A stretch of DNA of 64,000 nt from positions 2,356,001 through 2,420,000 of the forward strand of contig CP099850.1 of assembly GCA_030062745.1 (NCBI GenBank), given 5' to 3'. Shown one piece after another: positions 33,595 through 45,720 of the stretch; within the stretch, counting starts at the first letter, position 1; the number at the start of each line of letters is the position of its first letter. A model generated the notes under the pieces. It searched no databases. It was not told the origin of the DNA and saw only the letters and a list, made by a program, of their open reading frames with translations. The position numbers and the translations under genes were made by a program. Source of the DNA: Capitulum mitella (Eukaryota > Arthropoda > Thecostraca > Pollicipedomorpha > Pollicipedidae).

Positions 33595-33890
33595 CGTAAG
33601 GATCCCTCTCCCGGCCTATAGGTACCCACTGTTGGCCTGTGCGCCCCCTGCCAACCTGCAGGGTGTCCTGCTGGCCTGTAGGTATCCTGCTGGCCGGCAT
33701 GGAGCCTACTGCCGGCCTTTTAGGCCCCATTACGGCATGTGGGGACCACCTGCCGGTCTGTAGGGCCCCTGTCGCCCTATGGGACCCCTGTCAGCCTTTG
33801 AAAGGCCCCTGTTGGCCTGTGGAGGGAACCCCTGCCGTCCTGTGGGCCCCTGTCAACATGTAGGGGCCCCTGCTGGTCGATAGGAGCCCC
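33595..33890. repeat. Degenerate minisatellite, GGCCCCTG(C/T)(C/T)GGCCTGTAG unit
   Basis: At least ten imperfect ~25-30-bp units are visible, e.g. TGCTGGCCTGTAGG, CTGCCGGTCTGTAGGGCCCC and TGTTGGCCTGTGGAGGG. Confidence 0.75.
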
Positions 33891-35087
33891 GTTTCTCTTC
33901 CGTCAGTTCTCTTCCACGCCCAGATCTTGCCACTTATCTTCAAATGGAAATCCTTGACGTAGCAAGTGAACCGACTATACTCTGTCCAGATGTGGCCTGC
34001 CTCATCCTTTAAATGTTCCATCGATGGCAGCGACCGAATAATACAGCCCGTTTGTGTGCAGGTGTCCCCGTTCACGACAGGCGACGGCTCCTTGGCGACG
34101 GACATAGGCGGCCACAGTTGTGCCCGGCTGGCGACACATTCGGAAGCCCGCAACGCCCTGACAGGGGCTCAGGGGTGTTCCAGCGGCCGCATGCATCGAT
34201 TCGGCCCATTTTTCACTCTGCTGCAGAATGTTGCACAATGTTGAAAGGCCAGCATCTCGGCAACGGTCAGCCGGAACGCCAAACGAACACAACCAGTGTG
34301 CTTGCGAGGTTAGGATGGATCCAATGGTATCTTGTGCTGAAACTGGAAATTATTGCAGTGCTGCATGAACATCAGATTGCAATCACACGTTACATAGGTT
34401 TCATATTCATTATGGAAAAATAGGATGAAGGTGAAGTTTGCCATCCAGATCTTCAGCAACGCAATTTGTACGACACGTCAGTACCTGTCAGAGCCTGGCC
34501 ATTCTGGCTTTGTTGGAGCTGGGCCAACAGCTAGCATTATGTTATTGGTGAATCAGCTGTATGACTATGTGGATGCCAGCAGTCCCCTTGGAGAGGAATG
34601 CGAAGCACCAGCACAGCAAATGGAATGGCAGAAATCAACACCCTCGTGTAATTAACACAGAAATGGCGAACTAGCACCTTCGTGTCTCAGATTTTGGCAT
34701 AAAGTTATCCGTGAGGTTATCTGGTACTCCGAATCAAACTGTGTTATTTTAAGCCCTACCCGATTAACGATTTTTGGGTTAAAGCCTCTAGACGTTTTTG
34801 AGAAATTGCAGCAGATGGTTATCTTCATGTATGTTTGTTCACATTATTGCCAACGGAGTTGTCTTCATTGACAGACGAAGTGCTATGATTAAAACAATGG
34901 ACCAGAATACCAGAAACAAAATCGCAAAATTAATACAGAAATGAAACGTGTACGAAAAACGCTAAAGCTTCGTATAGTTTCATCATATTCTATGTATCTT
35001 ATATTAATATATATCTATCTATCTAATATCAATACATACGCTACAACATTAGAACCTGTTATAATGTTGTGATGTAATTTGTGACAT
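33891..35087. other. No recognisable gene
   Basis: Ordinary sequence; short open frames without family resemblance. A small TATC tract lies at 35009-35025. Confidence 0.45.
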
Positions 35088-35166
35088 TTTGACATTGACA
35101 TTTTTGGCATTGACATTGACATTGACATTGACATGGCATTTTTGACATTTTGACATTTTTGACATG
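35088..35166. repeat. TGACAT microsatellite
   Basis: Impure array of TGACAT and TTTTGACAT units. Confidence 0.85.
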
Positions 35167-35539
35167 GTCCCCAGGTGCTAAAATCACCTGTTACAGCTTG
35201 ACGTCGGCAGAATATGCCTGAATATGAACAGTGATTACCCGTGCTCGGGTAACAGACTTCTGTGTCAAAATCAGGCATGGTTTGTTGCCTTTAGCGTGCA
35301 AGAATGCGGAAGGCAGAACTTTTTATTCTCATTAGATGTTTATTGTCACGAGGGCCAGCCTGCAAAATGACGCCTTGTGGATGGAAGCAAGATATGCTTC
35401 CATGACCACGTTTTTATTTTCCTTTAATGTACGGAAAGGATTTCCCATTGGCAACATTACTCTTCCACCTTATTTCGGCTGCAAATGGTGTCAGCGAAAA
35501 AGTCCTGCACACGACGCTCCAGTCCTGGGACTCTGACTA

Positions 35540-36410
35540 GCAGTGCAAACAATCAGAAAGATAAGTGAGGCTCCGCTGGGAAAAACTCGCTTCTCCCACG
35601 TCGTCATGCAAAATGCTGCACGATCATCTGCGCAGCACAACAACCCCAGTGCAGTCCAGCTGTGCCACGCCATGCGTCAACTGGCATTGCACCACTCTGT
35701 CAGTTCGTCCGTCACAGGACGCTGTTCACTAATGCAGCAAGAAGACTGCAGTCTGCCAGAGGTATGCCGTATGCCGTCCAAGTCGTCGGTGACCAGTGGG
35801 CGATAGAGGTGCTGGTTAACCCATGCATGTAGTTACAGAGCATCTGTTTCAATACCAAATCTCGTCTTCGTATGTGGAGAACTGTGTCGCATACATCGCT
35901 GGATACCTGTGCAGGAAGCTGGTGGGTGAGGAGATGGAGAAGTGTGGCGAGTACGTAGACTTGTTAGGGGAAAACATGTATTACCCATCGCCACCGGAGA
36001 TGCTGCATTGCTTCAGCGTAAGGGAAAATAGAGATCTTTATGTGCCTTCTGTCTCACCGTATACAGTAGTGACAGCAGCCGAGGGTGTACTCATTTTTTT
36101 TTTTAAAGATGTGGCCGCAACGTGTCAGTGTTCAGTGCCCTGTGATGCAGCAGCTGATCTCTCAGGGTCGAGTTGTCACCTTGTCCTTGGAACACAGGAC
36201 CACATGTTCCAGGTCTCTGATGAGGAATGTCATAGGGCTGAGCTATTTAAAATCACTCTCGGACCTTGGACTCACGTCAGATTGTTCGACTTCGGTAAAA
36301 TGAAGCCCTGGAGTGCTGTTCACAGTGCCTACAAATGGTTCAAGGATTCGAAGCTTATCCTGTTTGCCAACCAGGGGATATCAGTCTGTGTTTGTAGTCT
36401 GCTGTCTTGA
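35540..36410 (+). pseudogene. P-element/THAP9-like transposase remnant (C-terminal part)
   Basis: Two frames carry pieces in the right order. The first (35570-35750) includes NNPSAVQLCHAMRQLALHHS, like the NP-x-Q-F segment of P-type transposases. The second (35823-36410) includes SSYVENCVAYIAGYLCRKL, matching the conserved (V/I)xYIAGYxxRKL segment near the transposase C-terminus, followed by a cysteine (EKCGEYVDLL). The frames are offset and interrupted between 35806 and 35823, and the N-terminal THAP and catalytic parts were not recognised, so this is a decayed copy. It may continue into 35336-35540. The identification rests on two motifs and is moderate. Confidence 0.5.
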
Positions 36411-36423
36411 ATTGTATTTTTTG

Positions 36424-36720
36424 TTTTGCCTGATTTGTGTCGTGGATTTCTCTCTTGCATTTTTATCCTGGATTTGGGCCTGTCGTTTTTGACTTGTGTG
36501 TTGAGTCTTCGCGCCGGATGTGAGTCCAGGATTCATGCTCTGGATTTGGGTCCTGTATCTGTGTCTACGATTTTTGCCTCGGACTTGTGTGTCGGATTTA
36601 TGTCTCAGATTCGTGTCTTGGCTTTGTGTCTTGGATTTGCCTCTCGGATTTGCGTTCGGGTTTGTGTCTTAGATTTCCGTCGTGGATTTTTGTTCGGATT
36701 TGTATTTTGGCTCCCTCTCG
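36424..36720. repeat. Degenerate minisatellite, TTTGTGTCTTGGATT unit
   Basis: About 20 imperfect ~14-16-bp units, e.g. GATTTGTGTCGTGGATTT, GGATTTATGTCTCAGATTCG and TGTGTCTTGGATTTGCC. The sequence begins at the end of the transposase remnant. Confidence 0.75.
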
Positions 36721-37264
36721 CAGTCGGTTTGTCGCTTTCTCTCACCACCTGCATTAAGGGTCGAGATTTTTAGTGCGTTTATAAGATGCGCGGATTTTCT
36801 GCTGTCTCCGATCTTGACAGACGCTAGATATGTTCGAATCCTGCATCGGCAGAGAATCTGCGGGATGACTATGGTTACTCGCACTGAGCCACGAAGCCAA
36901 TAACGGTTTTCTTGAATATGTTCGCAATTTAAAGGCGGTTATGAACCAAGGGTGCTGTTACAAATAAATCGTCTTTTTAAGAATCCGTCTGTCACGAAAT
37001 TCGGCGAGAACGAAGCAATGGTGGATCCAGAGGAGGGCCAAGGGGCCATGCTTACCCCCCCCCCCCGATGGGCTCCGAAGGGACCGGCAACGGGCCGAAT
37101 GGATGCAGGTTTTTGACACAAAGCACAAAAAAATTGGACGTCTTCGGACCTCCAGACGACCAGAAAGGGCACCAAGCAAAGGTGAGGGCCCACAAGAAGA
37201 CAGGAAGAACTCTTGGTTTATTGGGAGGATCGTGGCTGGAGAACGTTTAGGGCCCTTTACGCTG
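36721..37264. other. No recognisable gene; possible tRNA-like boxes
   Basis: On the minus strand CGTGGCTCAGTGC (36880-36892) resembles a tRNA A box and GGATTCGAACA (near 36834-36844) a T-loop. A C-run lies at 37057-37069. Confidence 0.35.
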
Positions 37265-37745
37265 TCCAGGAACCTTACGCTGTTACCGGGAGCCCTATAT
37301 ATTGACTTCCCGGCGCACTCTCGATCGCTCAGGGGCCTTTCACATTGGTCTTGGGTTCTTCCCATCTCGTCGGAGGGCCCGACGCTGTTGTCGGGGCCCC
37401 ATAAGTTAACCTACCGGTGCACTTTTGATGCTCAGCGATCCTCTACCTTAGTCTAGGACTCATCGCATTTGCTCCCATTTGCGGAGGGCCCTACGCTCTT
37501 GTTAGGGGCCCTGTTTGTTAACCAGCCCGCGCACTCTCGATTGCACATGGGCCCTTCACATTTGTCTTGGGTTATTCCTGTTTGCTCGAAGGGCGCTGCG
37601 CTCTTACCGGGAGCCTTATATGTTAACCTGCCAGGGCACGCCCGATGGTTCAGCGGCCCTCCTAATTGGTGTTCTTCTCGTTTGCTGGGAGGACCCTACC
37701 CTGTTGACGGGAGGGGTCCTCTGTGTTGACTTGCCGCAGCATCCA
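37265..37745. repeat. ~105-bp satellite, five diverged units
   Basis: The word ACGCTGTT/ACGCTCTT/ACCCTGTT recurs at 37277, 37382, 37493, 37598 and 37698, i.e. with spacing 105, 111, 105 and 100. Each is followed by GGGGCCC-like sequence, a T(A/G)TTAAC or TATTGAC word, and GCACTCTCGAT- and CACATT(G/T)GTCTTGGG-like words. Confidence 0.8.
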
Positions 37746-40104
37746 GTTCGATGGAGTTTTACGTCCGAATGCTTCAAACAGTTCTGCACGCCGGCAAGGT
37801 GGTGCGGTTTATTTATTTTCCCTCGGTTGTTGAATCTGTGACACTCATATCGTTCATACATATGTAGGGGGTTTTGAACTGAGGTAGTAGGATTGTAGCT
37901 TGGGTGTGGAAATCATGAGCTCCAAATGTCTTTTGCCCGGAAACTCTTCATTTACGGTGCTAGAACAGATTATGTGAACGATGGTGAAGGTGACTGCCAG
38001 ACTTGGGAAGTACCAGATGCCCGATGACATCGTAGTAGTAATGGCCAAGTTTTGTTCATAACATCGGCCAACCCTGGCTAGCTTCGGCCAAGAGTTGACT
38101 TTGATGCGGTTTAGTTTAGTGCGTCAGCAGACGACCGGTTGACACGTGACGAGACACACGACTTGAAACAGGACTAGTCGATTTCCGGCTACAATACTAT
38201 GCCGACTACAAAATGGTCAAGCCTGACTGATGCGTCGAAAAAGGAGCCAGATAACAAACAAATCGTTGCGGTTGCCAGCAGTTGTCATTCAGATCAAAAC
38301 CACTGCAGGCATGAGCATAGGAACGGGGAGTCCGTGGGTGCCATGGCACCCCCACTTTCCCAGAATGCTGAACATTAACCCTATGACAATGCATGGAAAG
38401 AATCGACTAGGACTGCAAGAGACACATTTGGATACCCGACTCTCCGCCGACGCGGGGGAGGGCAGCGCTTACCGTTGTGGTGAGGTACTCCGTGTGGGAG
38501 CTCGGACTGACTGGGTGAGGTACTGTAAGCTAGGAGCTGCGACTTCGTGTCGTTTACTCACCACAGTGTATGTAATGGCTGTGCAGTGCTATGCAAAGTA
38601 CATCTGCTTGCCATTTTATGTCGTTAGTATTTGTTTTTCGTCTGTCGTCATCTGCATGCGTGATACCAAAAGCATTTGTATTTTGGCGTAGAAAAATATC
38701 ACGTCATTCATGGCTTGGAACTGAAAACGTTTACCGCAAACAGGCCAAATGCATCAAGGCGCAGAAAACTCTGAAGGGCCATATTTGTCGCTGAATACAC
38801 AGGACGATCCACCATATTGTGTGCTACCCATTCCTCGATTTATGATAATCTTGGCATACTCTGAAGGGCGAAACGACAGCGACGCTGGAACGACGCTGCC
38901 AGCAAAGTATAACCTAAGACTGGCAGCAGCTGTAGACTATTAGCTATCTCGTTAGCTTTCACGTCGACTGTTCGCAAACCACAAATCTCCTCATTAACGA
39001 ATGTTTATACTGATTCTGAACTAGCACATATCTCATTAACTTACTTTTCAAAAACCTTAAAGAAGTAGCTGCCTCGTGAGCCCACCATTCGTTTCGTTCT
39101 CGACTAGCGGTAGTCTCGTGGACGTACAGTTCGACTGGTTCTGAACTAATAGTGGCTGCGTATTCAGCTGGTTACTTGGCAAAGAAGAAGCCCACTGCCA
39201 TCGCGGCTAGTAAGGTGACGTCCCGTTGGGTTGTATGATTCAAACTGACACATTCAGAATGATCTGCGCTGTGTTTTGCATTAACATGTGCATTGGAAAG
39301 CCTCTGAAAATCTCTCGCCCTGCAAGGGGACGAGTGGGTGTGTCGGCATTTGCCCTCTACGATCTCAGCAAATATAAATGATAGAAGCACAATATTTACA
39401 AGGTGTTTGGAAACTGGATATCTCTCTAGTGTGTAAATGCCGTGACCTTTGGTCATTTCCATCGAGGTCAGATTAGGTCTAATGTACTAAAAGCTATTGA
39501 CTTAACGTTTTATGGCCGTTTCTCTAAAAAAAGCTAATTTGTGTGGGCATGGACTTCTCAAGTACTGGATTTTGCGCGGGAGATGGTCTTATTGCACAGC
39601 TGACCCCGGATCGGCAAATCCGGTTTTGAAATTAAATCGCCTTTTACTCGGCAACTAAGCGAGATATCGATGCGATTTTTGCATGTCTTGAGTTAATAGT
39701 AATGAGAAGATCTCCTAAAAAATCAGTTTCGATTCGATCGGTAGTTCCGTCGTGGCGGAGTATCTACGTTCGAATATTACCGTCCCTCCCAGCCGTGTAA
39801 TCAACATAACTGGAGTCTTGCTGTAATGCTGGCGTGTGAACTTGCGCCGGACTTTTCCTGCAGTCCAAAATACTTCATGACGCCGAGCGAATTAGCACTG
39901 GTTGTTAGGTAAACGTTGGGCGATTAGGGTTTTTAAGTTTCGACCGTTATTAATAAGCGTCGTATAGTGATTTTCCGCGCAGAATAGATAAAGCTTGTCA
40001 TCAGTTGCTGGGCATTTCAGGCATTTTAACGCAGCGACATTTAATCGCTCCTACAGAGTGATCAGTTCTGCGTCTCCTGTGTCGGCACCGACAGGGTTAA
40101 GGCC
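37746..40104. other. No recognisable gene
   Basis: About 2.3 kb without recognisable coding. Positions 39005-39160 show a faint repeat of TTCTGAACTAG-type words. CpG content is normal. Confidence 0.45.
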
Positions 40105-40225
40105 TGAAGTCGGGAACAGCTCCTGAAGCGGACCAGGAGTCAGCAGCCTCTCCAGTAATGAGCCGAGAGTCAGTAGTAGCTCCCGAGGCGGACCGGAAGT
40201 CGGTACGTCTCCAGAGGCGATTTCT
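40105..40225. repeat. Short minisatellite before the assembly gap
   Basis: Imperfect repeats of AGCTCCTGAAGCGGACC / AGCTCCCGAGGCGGACC with AGTCAG(C/T)AG between. The array stops about 70 bp before the run of N. Confidence 0.5.
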
Positions 40226-40292
40226 CCCAGTTCCATGCTACTTGAACGTCATGCCTACACACTGCCTCTCGGACTGTTCAAACCGAGCGACG

Positions 40293-40792
40293 NNNNNNNN
40301 NNNNNNNNNNNNNNNNNNNNNNNNNNNNNNNNNNNNNNNNNNNNNNNNNNNNNNNNNNNNNNNNNNNNNNNNNNNNNNNNNNNNNNNNNNNNNNNNNNNN
40401 NNNNNNNNNNNNNNNNNNNNNNNNNNNNNNNNNNNNNNNNNNNNNNNNNNNNNNNNNNNNNNNNNNNNNNNNNNNNNNNNNNNNNNNNNNNNNNNNNNNN
40501 NNNNNNNNNNNNNNNNNNNNNNNNNNNNNNNNNNNNNNNNNNNNNNNNNNNNNNNNNNNNNNNNNNNNNNNNNNNNNNNNNNNNNNNNNNNNNNNNNNNN
40601 NNNNNNNNNNNNNNNNNNNNNNNNNNNNNNNNNNNNNNNNNNNNNNNNNNNNNNNNNNNNNNNNNNNNNNNNNNNNNNNNNNNNNNNNNNNNNNNNNNNN
40701 NNNNNNNNNNNNNNNNNNNNNNNNNNNNNNNNNNNNNNNNNNNNNNNNNNNNNNNNNNNNNNNNNNNNNNNNNNNNNNNNNNNNNNNNNNNN
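40293..40792. other. Assembly gap (500 N)
   Basis: Exactly 500 unknown bases, a placeholder length used in scaffolding. The true distance is unknown, and open frames that run through it are artefacts. Confidence 0.98.
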
Positions 40793-42669
40793 ACCGAACT
40801 CGTCCCTCCTCCTTTCCGTAATTTTCTTTCTCGTATATATTATACTGTGGGTGTCGAATTTTTGTTTCCGTTTCGAAAAAAATTTGTGCCGATCACTGTT
40901 TTTGCTATACCGTCACTGATGCTCTTGTATCCGACGTCTAAACCAAAACGTTGACCGGACCCGCACAGTGACCGCCTGCCAGTTCTTGCGGGCTTGTCTG
41001 GGGTGGCAACATGTCGGCAAAAGGGTGCCAGCGATTGGATGCTCTTCCCTCCCCCTCCTGGTTTCATTCTTGCTGGTCGGAAGTCTGTGCTGTGGCCGGT
41101 ACCTTCCTGGCGTCCAACAATTACTGACGGCGAGCTCAGACAGTGCAAGTGATTGTTTAATTTCGAAGCAAAGCTCTACGATGCGCATCCATTGCTGCTG
41201 ATTGTCGGAATCCAAATTCTGACTTATCTAAGACTCCCAGATTTCTGGGTCGCAAATTGGTTGGAAACAGCCCTTATTTCTGAGAAAAATGGACAGCTTG
41301 TTGCACGCGATTTGCCGAAAAAATGTGATAACACCAAATGCTGCTTAACATGCCAGCTAATTCAACTCTAAGCAAGGCACTATACTGTTATTTTCATACG
41401 GCTGCTAAACACCATGGCTGGCTCAACTAATGTACTTAGCATACGCAATTCAATCTGACATCTTTAAAGTCTTATCCACATTGCATACACCCCAAATGAA
41501 ACGAGACTGTTTGCTCAAGCCAGCCATTATGGATTTCTATCTGAAAACTGTAATGCACCATATTTGCTGCAGTTGTATTGTTATTATTGTTAAAACAGAA
41601 CGCAAGACATTGTGTCACCGTGTGCTAGAACAAAAAAAAAAACGGACTAGTATGAATGACCTTCGGCGGTTCATCACTTGCAGATGACCCATAAATACAT
41701 TTTTGTGAAAGTATTATGAGTGCTCAGCCATCTCTGAGGTACTCTTTGTCTTGCACTGCCCATAAACAGTGCATGTTTCACCAGACGTTCGTGCCCAGGT
41801 TCTGCTGATCGCTAGGTGGTTCTGTGAGCTGTGCAGTACGGACCTCTGACACACACTGTTCGCAGGGAATATTTTCCTTTTAAACTTGGAGACAGAAAAT
41901 GAAGTGACTGTTTAAGAAGGAAGACCAGCTTAGGTGGCATTGGTGCACTATCGCGGGAATCGCACAGTCCCACTATCAGGCAGTTCTGTCAAACTGAAAA
42001 GCTGATGTTAGATATGGCAACTTCATAAAGTATTCTATACATCTGACTTGATTGCTTGATGTCATGTTTACGCCTTTGAAGCTTTAAGTATTAAACTAGG
42101 CGTATGCCACACTGATGTGGTTTTCAGGTCAGCGCGTTCGACTGGCTTTGGACGTATAGCGCGCAACAAATGGATGCCTGCGTAGTCCTTTCGGCATTTT
42201 ATGTGGAACAATCTTTCAAATTCGTAACCACCACAACATATCGTTTTTCTCAGGCTAACTTATCTGTAAAACGGCCTTTACTCTCAGTATCGCAGCCCAT
42301 CACGTTAGTTCTCGCGTCTCTAATTTATTCTGATGTTCATGCATATATTTCCAAGTATTCCATGGTCGAAACACGACCAAATCAACAGCCATGTGTTTCA
42401 TGTGAACTGTTTTGTTGACGGTGTTAGCCTATCTTAAATGCGATGCCCTGTAGCGCAATAAACAGGCACTTTTTAAAGTCGTTAAATTAAAAAGTAGTTT
42501 CATTTCGCAGGTCTGCCGCATCTGCCTGCAGCCATGGGGACCAGACGTCCGGCGATCAGTCCTCCCGTGTATGCATGCAGAAGGCTGCATGGCATGCACC
42601 AGTAGTGTGTTCAGCGGTGCTGCTCCGCGGTGCCCTTTCTGCTGCGGTGCCTTACGGGGCCTTCCGAGA
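40793..42669. other. No recognisable gene
   Basis: Short open frames only. An A-run lies at 41631-41641. Confidence 0.45.
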
Positions 42670-42727
42670 GTGCTCTTTCTGTAAGACGCACTCGCACCAA
42701 TGAGAACGAGTGTTACAGAAAGAGCAC
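42670..42727. repeat. 58-bp hairpin with a perfect 15-bp outer stem
   Basis: GTGCTCTTTCTGTAA at 42670-42684 is matched exactly by TTACAGAAAGAGCAC at 42713-42727. Inside, CACTCG and CGAGTG add 6 bp after a 5-nt bulge, leaving an ~11-nt loop. It could be a MITE-like palindrome or an RNA hairpin. Confidence 0.7.
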
Positions 42728-42947
42728 AAAGAAAACTTGTGCTCCTTGCCTGTGTACCTTGTGTTCAGGTCTGTCCGTTATCATTGTCGACATCCTATCT
42801 AGAATGCGAGTGGTTTTGTGGCCTTGTGCTTAGTACGAAAGCTGGTCTGCACCAATATCATTATTTACATGCTACTTCAATAAAGTGCCTGTTTGCTTTT
42901 TTGCCTTCCTAACTGTCAGAGATCTTTACTCCGACCCTGTGCCCAAA

Positions 42948-44350
42948 TGGCTGGGTGGATCGACACGTGCCGCGCACCGTTTGAAAGGTCTCGCGCTCTC
43001 AACAGTGTCAAACATGGTCTCGGTTCCAACGCGTTTTCTCGGTAGCCACCGGCTAGATCGGCTCGAAACGCGTCAGTTCAGGGCGAGAAGTGAACGGTTA
43101 ATCGCGTGATGCACACCACAATTCAAGCTCGCGATAGGTGCCACGCGTAAGCGATGACAGTGCAAAAGAAGCTCTTTCTCTGCGTTTTTAGGACTGGGTG
43201 TGGTGCTGGCAATCCAGAGATCGCGACTCAGATAAAGCATCACTGTCTAGTTCAATGGACAGTCTTTCGCGCGTACCGGCCACCAAGCATCCCAGGCCCC
43301 TGGTTCGGGCGCCACGCCGCCTGGGAGACGACGATACACTCATTTTCAAACCTATTTTCCTATCGATTCCGCTCCAATAAGGTTTAGAGGCCGTTCACTT
43401 TTTTGTGCTGAAAATCACACCAATGCGTATCACGTTCTTCTGAGTATAGAGAGAGTTCATCTCAGACAACGAAATCGTCAAACTTCATTGTGATCTGTCT
43501 GTAATAACTCTGGATAAAGTCCTGCACGTTCCAACGCAGAGTGATCGACCAAGGTGTTTTGCCCATAAGGATAACACGTACGAGAATCAGCAACAGCGCC
43601 AAACAGCGTAGCAGTTCCGGCGGATGTTCGCGGGAACCACCGGTCGGATACGTTCGAAATGCGTCAACTTATCGTGAACACCTGGAAAAAGCACCACGTT
43701 GTAGCTTGGTGTACTGCCTTCCGTTTGTATCCCGAGCGAAACGCCTCCGGCCCACGGTTAGCCAAGCCAAGCCAAGCCAAGCCTGGAAGCAGACGACGCA
43801 CTCATTCTCGAACTGTTATCGATTCCACTTCAATGTCGTACATAGGCCATTGACTTTTTGCAATGAAAATTAGACTGTCGTGAAGCCCGTTCTTTTGGCT
43901 CCATATCAGACCCAAAAGGTCATCGTATTTCACTGCAGTTTGTCTGTAAAAGGCTGTCTGGTAGAAACCTTCATGTCCTAACGCGGCTTTGTTGCGAAAC
44001 AGAATAAAATTCCGCCTGCAATCGCACTATTTTAGTAAAATGTCGAGGAATCTTTGCTCTGGCCTAGGGCTCACTCAGGTTCATGGGTCGGCACGTGCAT
44101 TCAAAAGGTTTGCACGGCAAACCGTTCAAAAGGTCTGGTGCTCTAACAGCGCATGAATTATAAATTTGTCGCGCTGCGGGCCGTCGTTGGCGCGAGCTGT
44201 GCGCTTCAAGAGAGATCTATAGTTCACAGGAATAGCACGTTAAACAAGAATCCCCAACAGATCAAACATCGTCTCGGTTCCGGCGAGTTTTATTCGGCAA
44301 GCACCGGTCAGCAGATCAGCTCGGAAAGCGTCATCGCAGCACCAAATAAG
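42948..44350. repeat. Three diverged copies of a ~0.5-kb repeat
   Basis: The block CCACCGG(C/T)...CG(A/G)AA(A/T)GCGTCA occurs at about 43037, 43638 and 44302. Further shared blocks are GACGACG(A/-)TACACTCATT or GACGACGCACTCATT, ATCGATTCC(G/A)CT, and CATGGTCTCGGTTCC / CATCGTCTCGGTTCC. A GCCAA pentanucleotide run sits at 43761-43783. Confidence 0.55.
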
Positions 44351-45229
44351 TCTTCGATAACTGAACCACAAATAACAGCTTTACTATAAAACCACAACTA
44401 AAATAGCCATAATTGTCCTTTACCACAAGGCAAAGACTGAGATTTGATAAATGTCGCGATTCCAAATACAATACCATATAATACCACAAGTATACAATGA
44501 CATAGTACAAGGACGGTGTTATCGACCACAGAACCACCGGCCAAGGTCGGAAAAGGCATTGGATTGGTGTATTGGTGTCGCAGAACACAAGCAAGTATGT
44601 ACTCATTTTATGCTCCAGCAGTTTAACCTTGTGCCTCTATCAAAAAGCTTAATTATTACCACGGCAACAAAGTCCTCATTCAGCGAGCAAATGACTATGC
44701 CAGTCAGTAAGAACCAGGTGTGACGTCATAGCTGACTCACATCAAAAACGTCAACTGAAACAAGCATTACTCTTTTCAAAAAATGGGTGCTCCGTAACAA
44801 CAATTATACTCCGACGCCAAGAATACAAAGCAAATTTCCAGCGCTGACACAGACATAAATGTCACCACATTTGCTGCAAATGTCGAAGAGAATACCATTT
44901 TTTGCTTTCCGTGAACTTCTACTTCAGAATCACTAACCCGCGCCCGAACTGCAGTCGGAGCCATGTACGACCGACTGAGGGGCTGGTAACATCTCCCCTC
45001 TCCTCTGGCACGCCAAGGGTTGGTCTCACGACAAAAACAAGCATACCGTTGGAAAGCTTGTGGCAAGCAGAGCTCAAAATTCGTCTAATGATTCTTCTGG
45101 ATAAAATGTGAACTACTTACGCCCAAAGTATTTTTTCTTTTGCCGACTACGTGAACCTGGGCAACGGACTGGATCTCAAGGGCTGTGATTAATGAAGTCT
45201 AAGTAGAGGCACATATGAACAGATACACA
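44351..45229. other. No recognisable gene
   Basis: Short open frames without recognisable domains. Confidence 0.45.
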
Positions 45230-45720
45230 CACCCAAACCCACCGTCTACACCGGGCGCCCCGCTCACCAAGGGCGCCGAGCCCCCGAGGGGCACCTGATC
45301 TGTACGGGAAACGCCTGGCATGTAAGGGGCAGTGGCGGTAGAACTCCTCCACACATGGGGAGGAAAACCAATTTAAAGGGGGATGCCTGGCCTGTACGGG
45401 CCTCGAGCATGTGAGGGTTGCTTGACCTGTACGAGAGCGCTTACTTATAAGGGAAGCCGTGCCCACAAGGAATAGTTGATCAGTGTATGAGGACAGAGAG
45501 TCTGGAGGCTGATGGTTGCTAAGGTCAAAAAGCTGGCTGCAAGGTCAAAAAGTTCAAAAAAAAAAACAGAAAAATCAAAACAGGAAACGAACTCCCGGGA
45601 TTTAGGTATCTCTGGGATCCGTTTAAACAGACGTTTTTCTTATTTCCCTTCAAGGCCTTTTTTGCTGTGCCGTAAAGGGACACCCGCACCACGGACCAAG
45701 AAGTGAGAGAGGACATGTTC
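45230..45720 (+). repeat. Dispersed repeat, CpG-retaining copy
   Basis: Counterpart of 29270-29690. This copy keeps CpG in GTGCCGTAAAGG and CACCCGCACCACGG, where the other has CA or TG. It also holds degenerate GCCTGTACGGG units at 45290-45440 that resemble the 33.6-kb minisatellite. Confidence 0.6.

Noticed and set aside
35088..35166. Repeat array considered as CRISPR-like
   Set aside because: It is a simple TGACAT microsatellite without spacers, in a eukaryotic genome; the same applies to the other short tandem arrays.
40158..40954. Open frames of about 240-250 codons around 40.2-40.95 kb
   Set aside because: They run through the 500-N gap and exist only because N cannot encode a stop.
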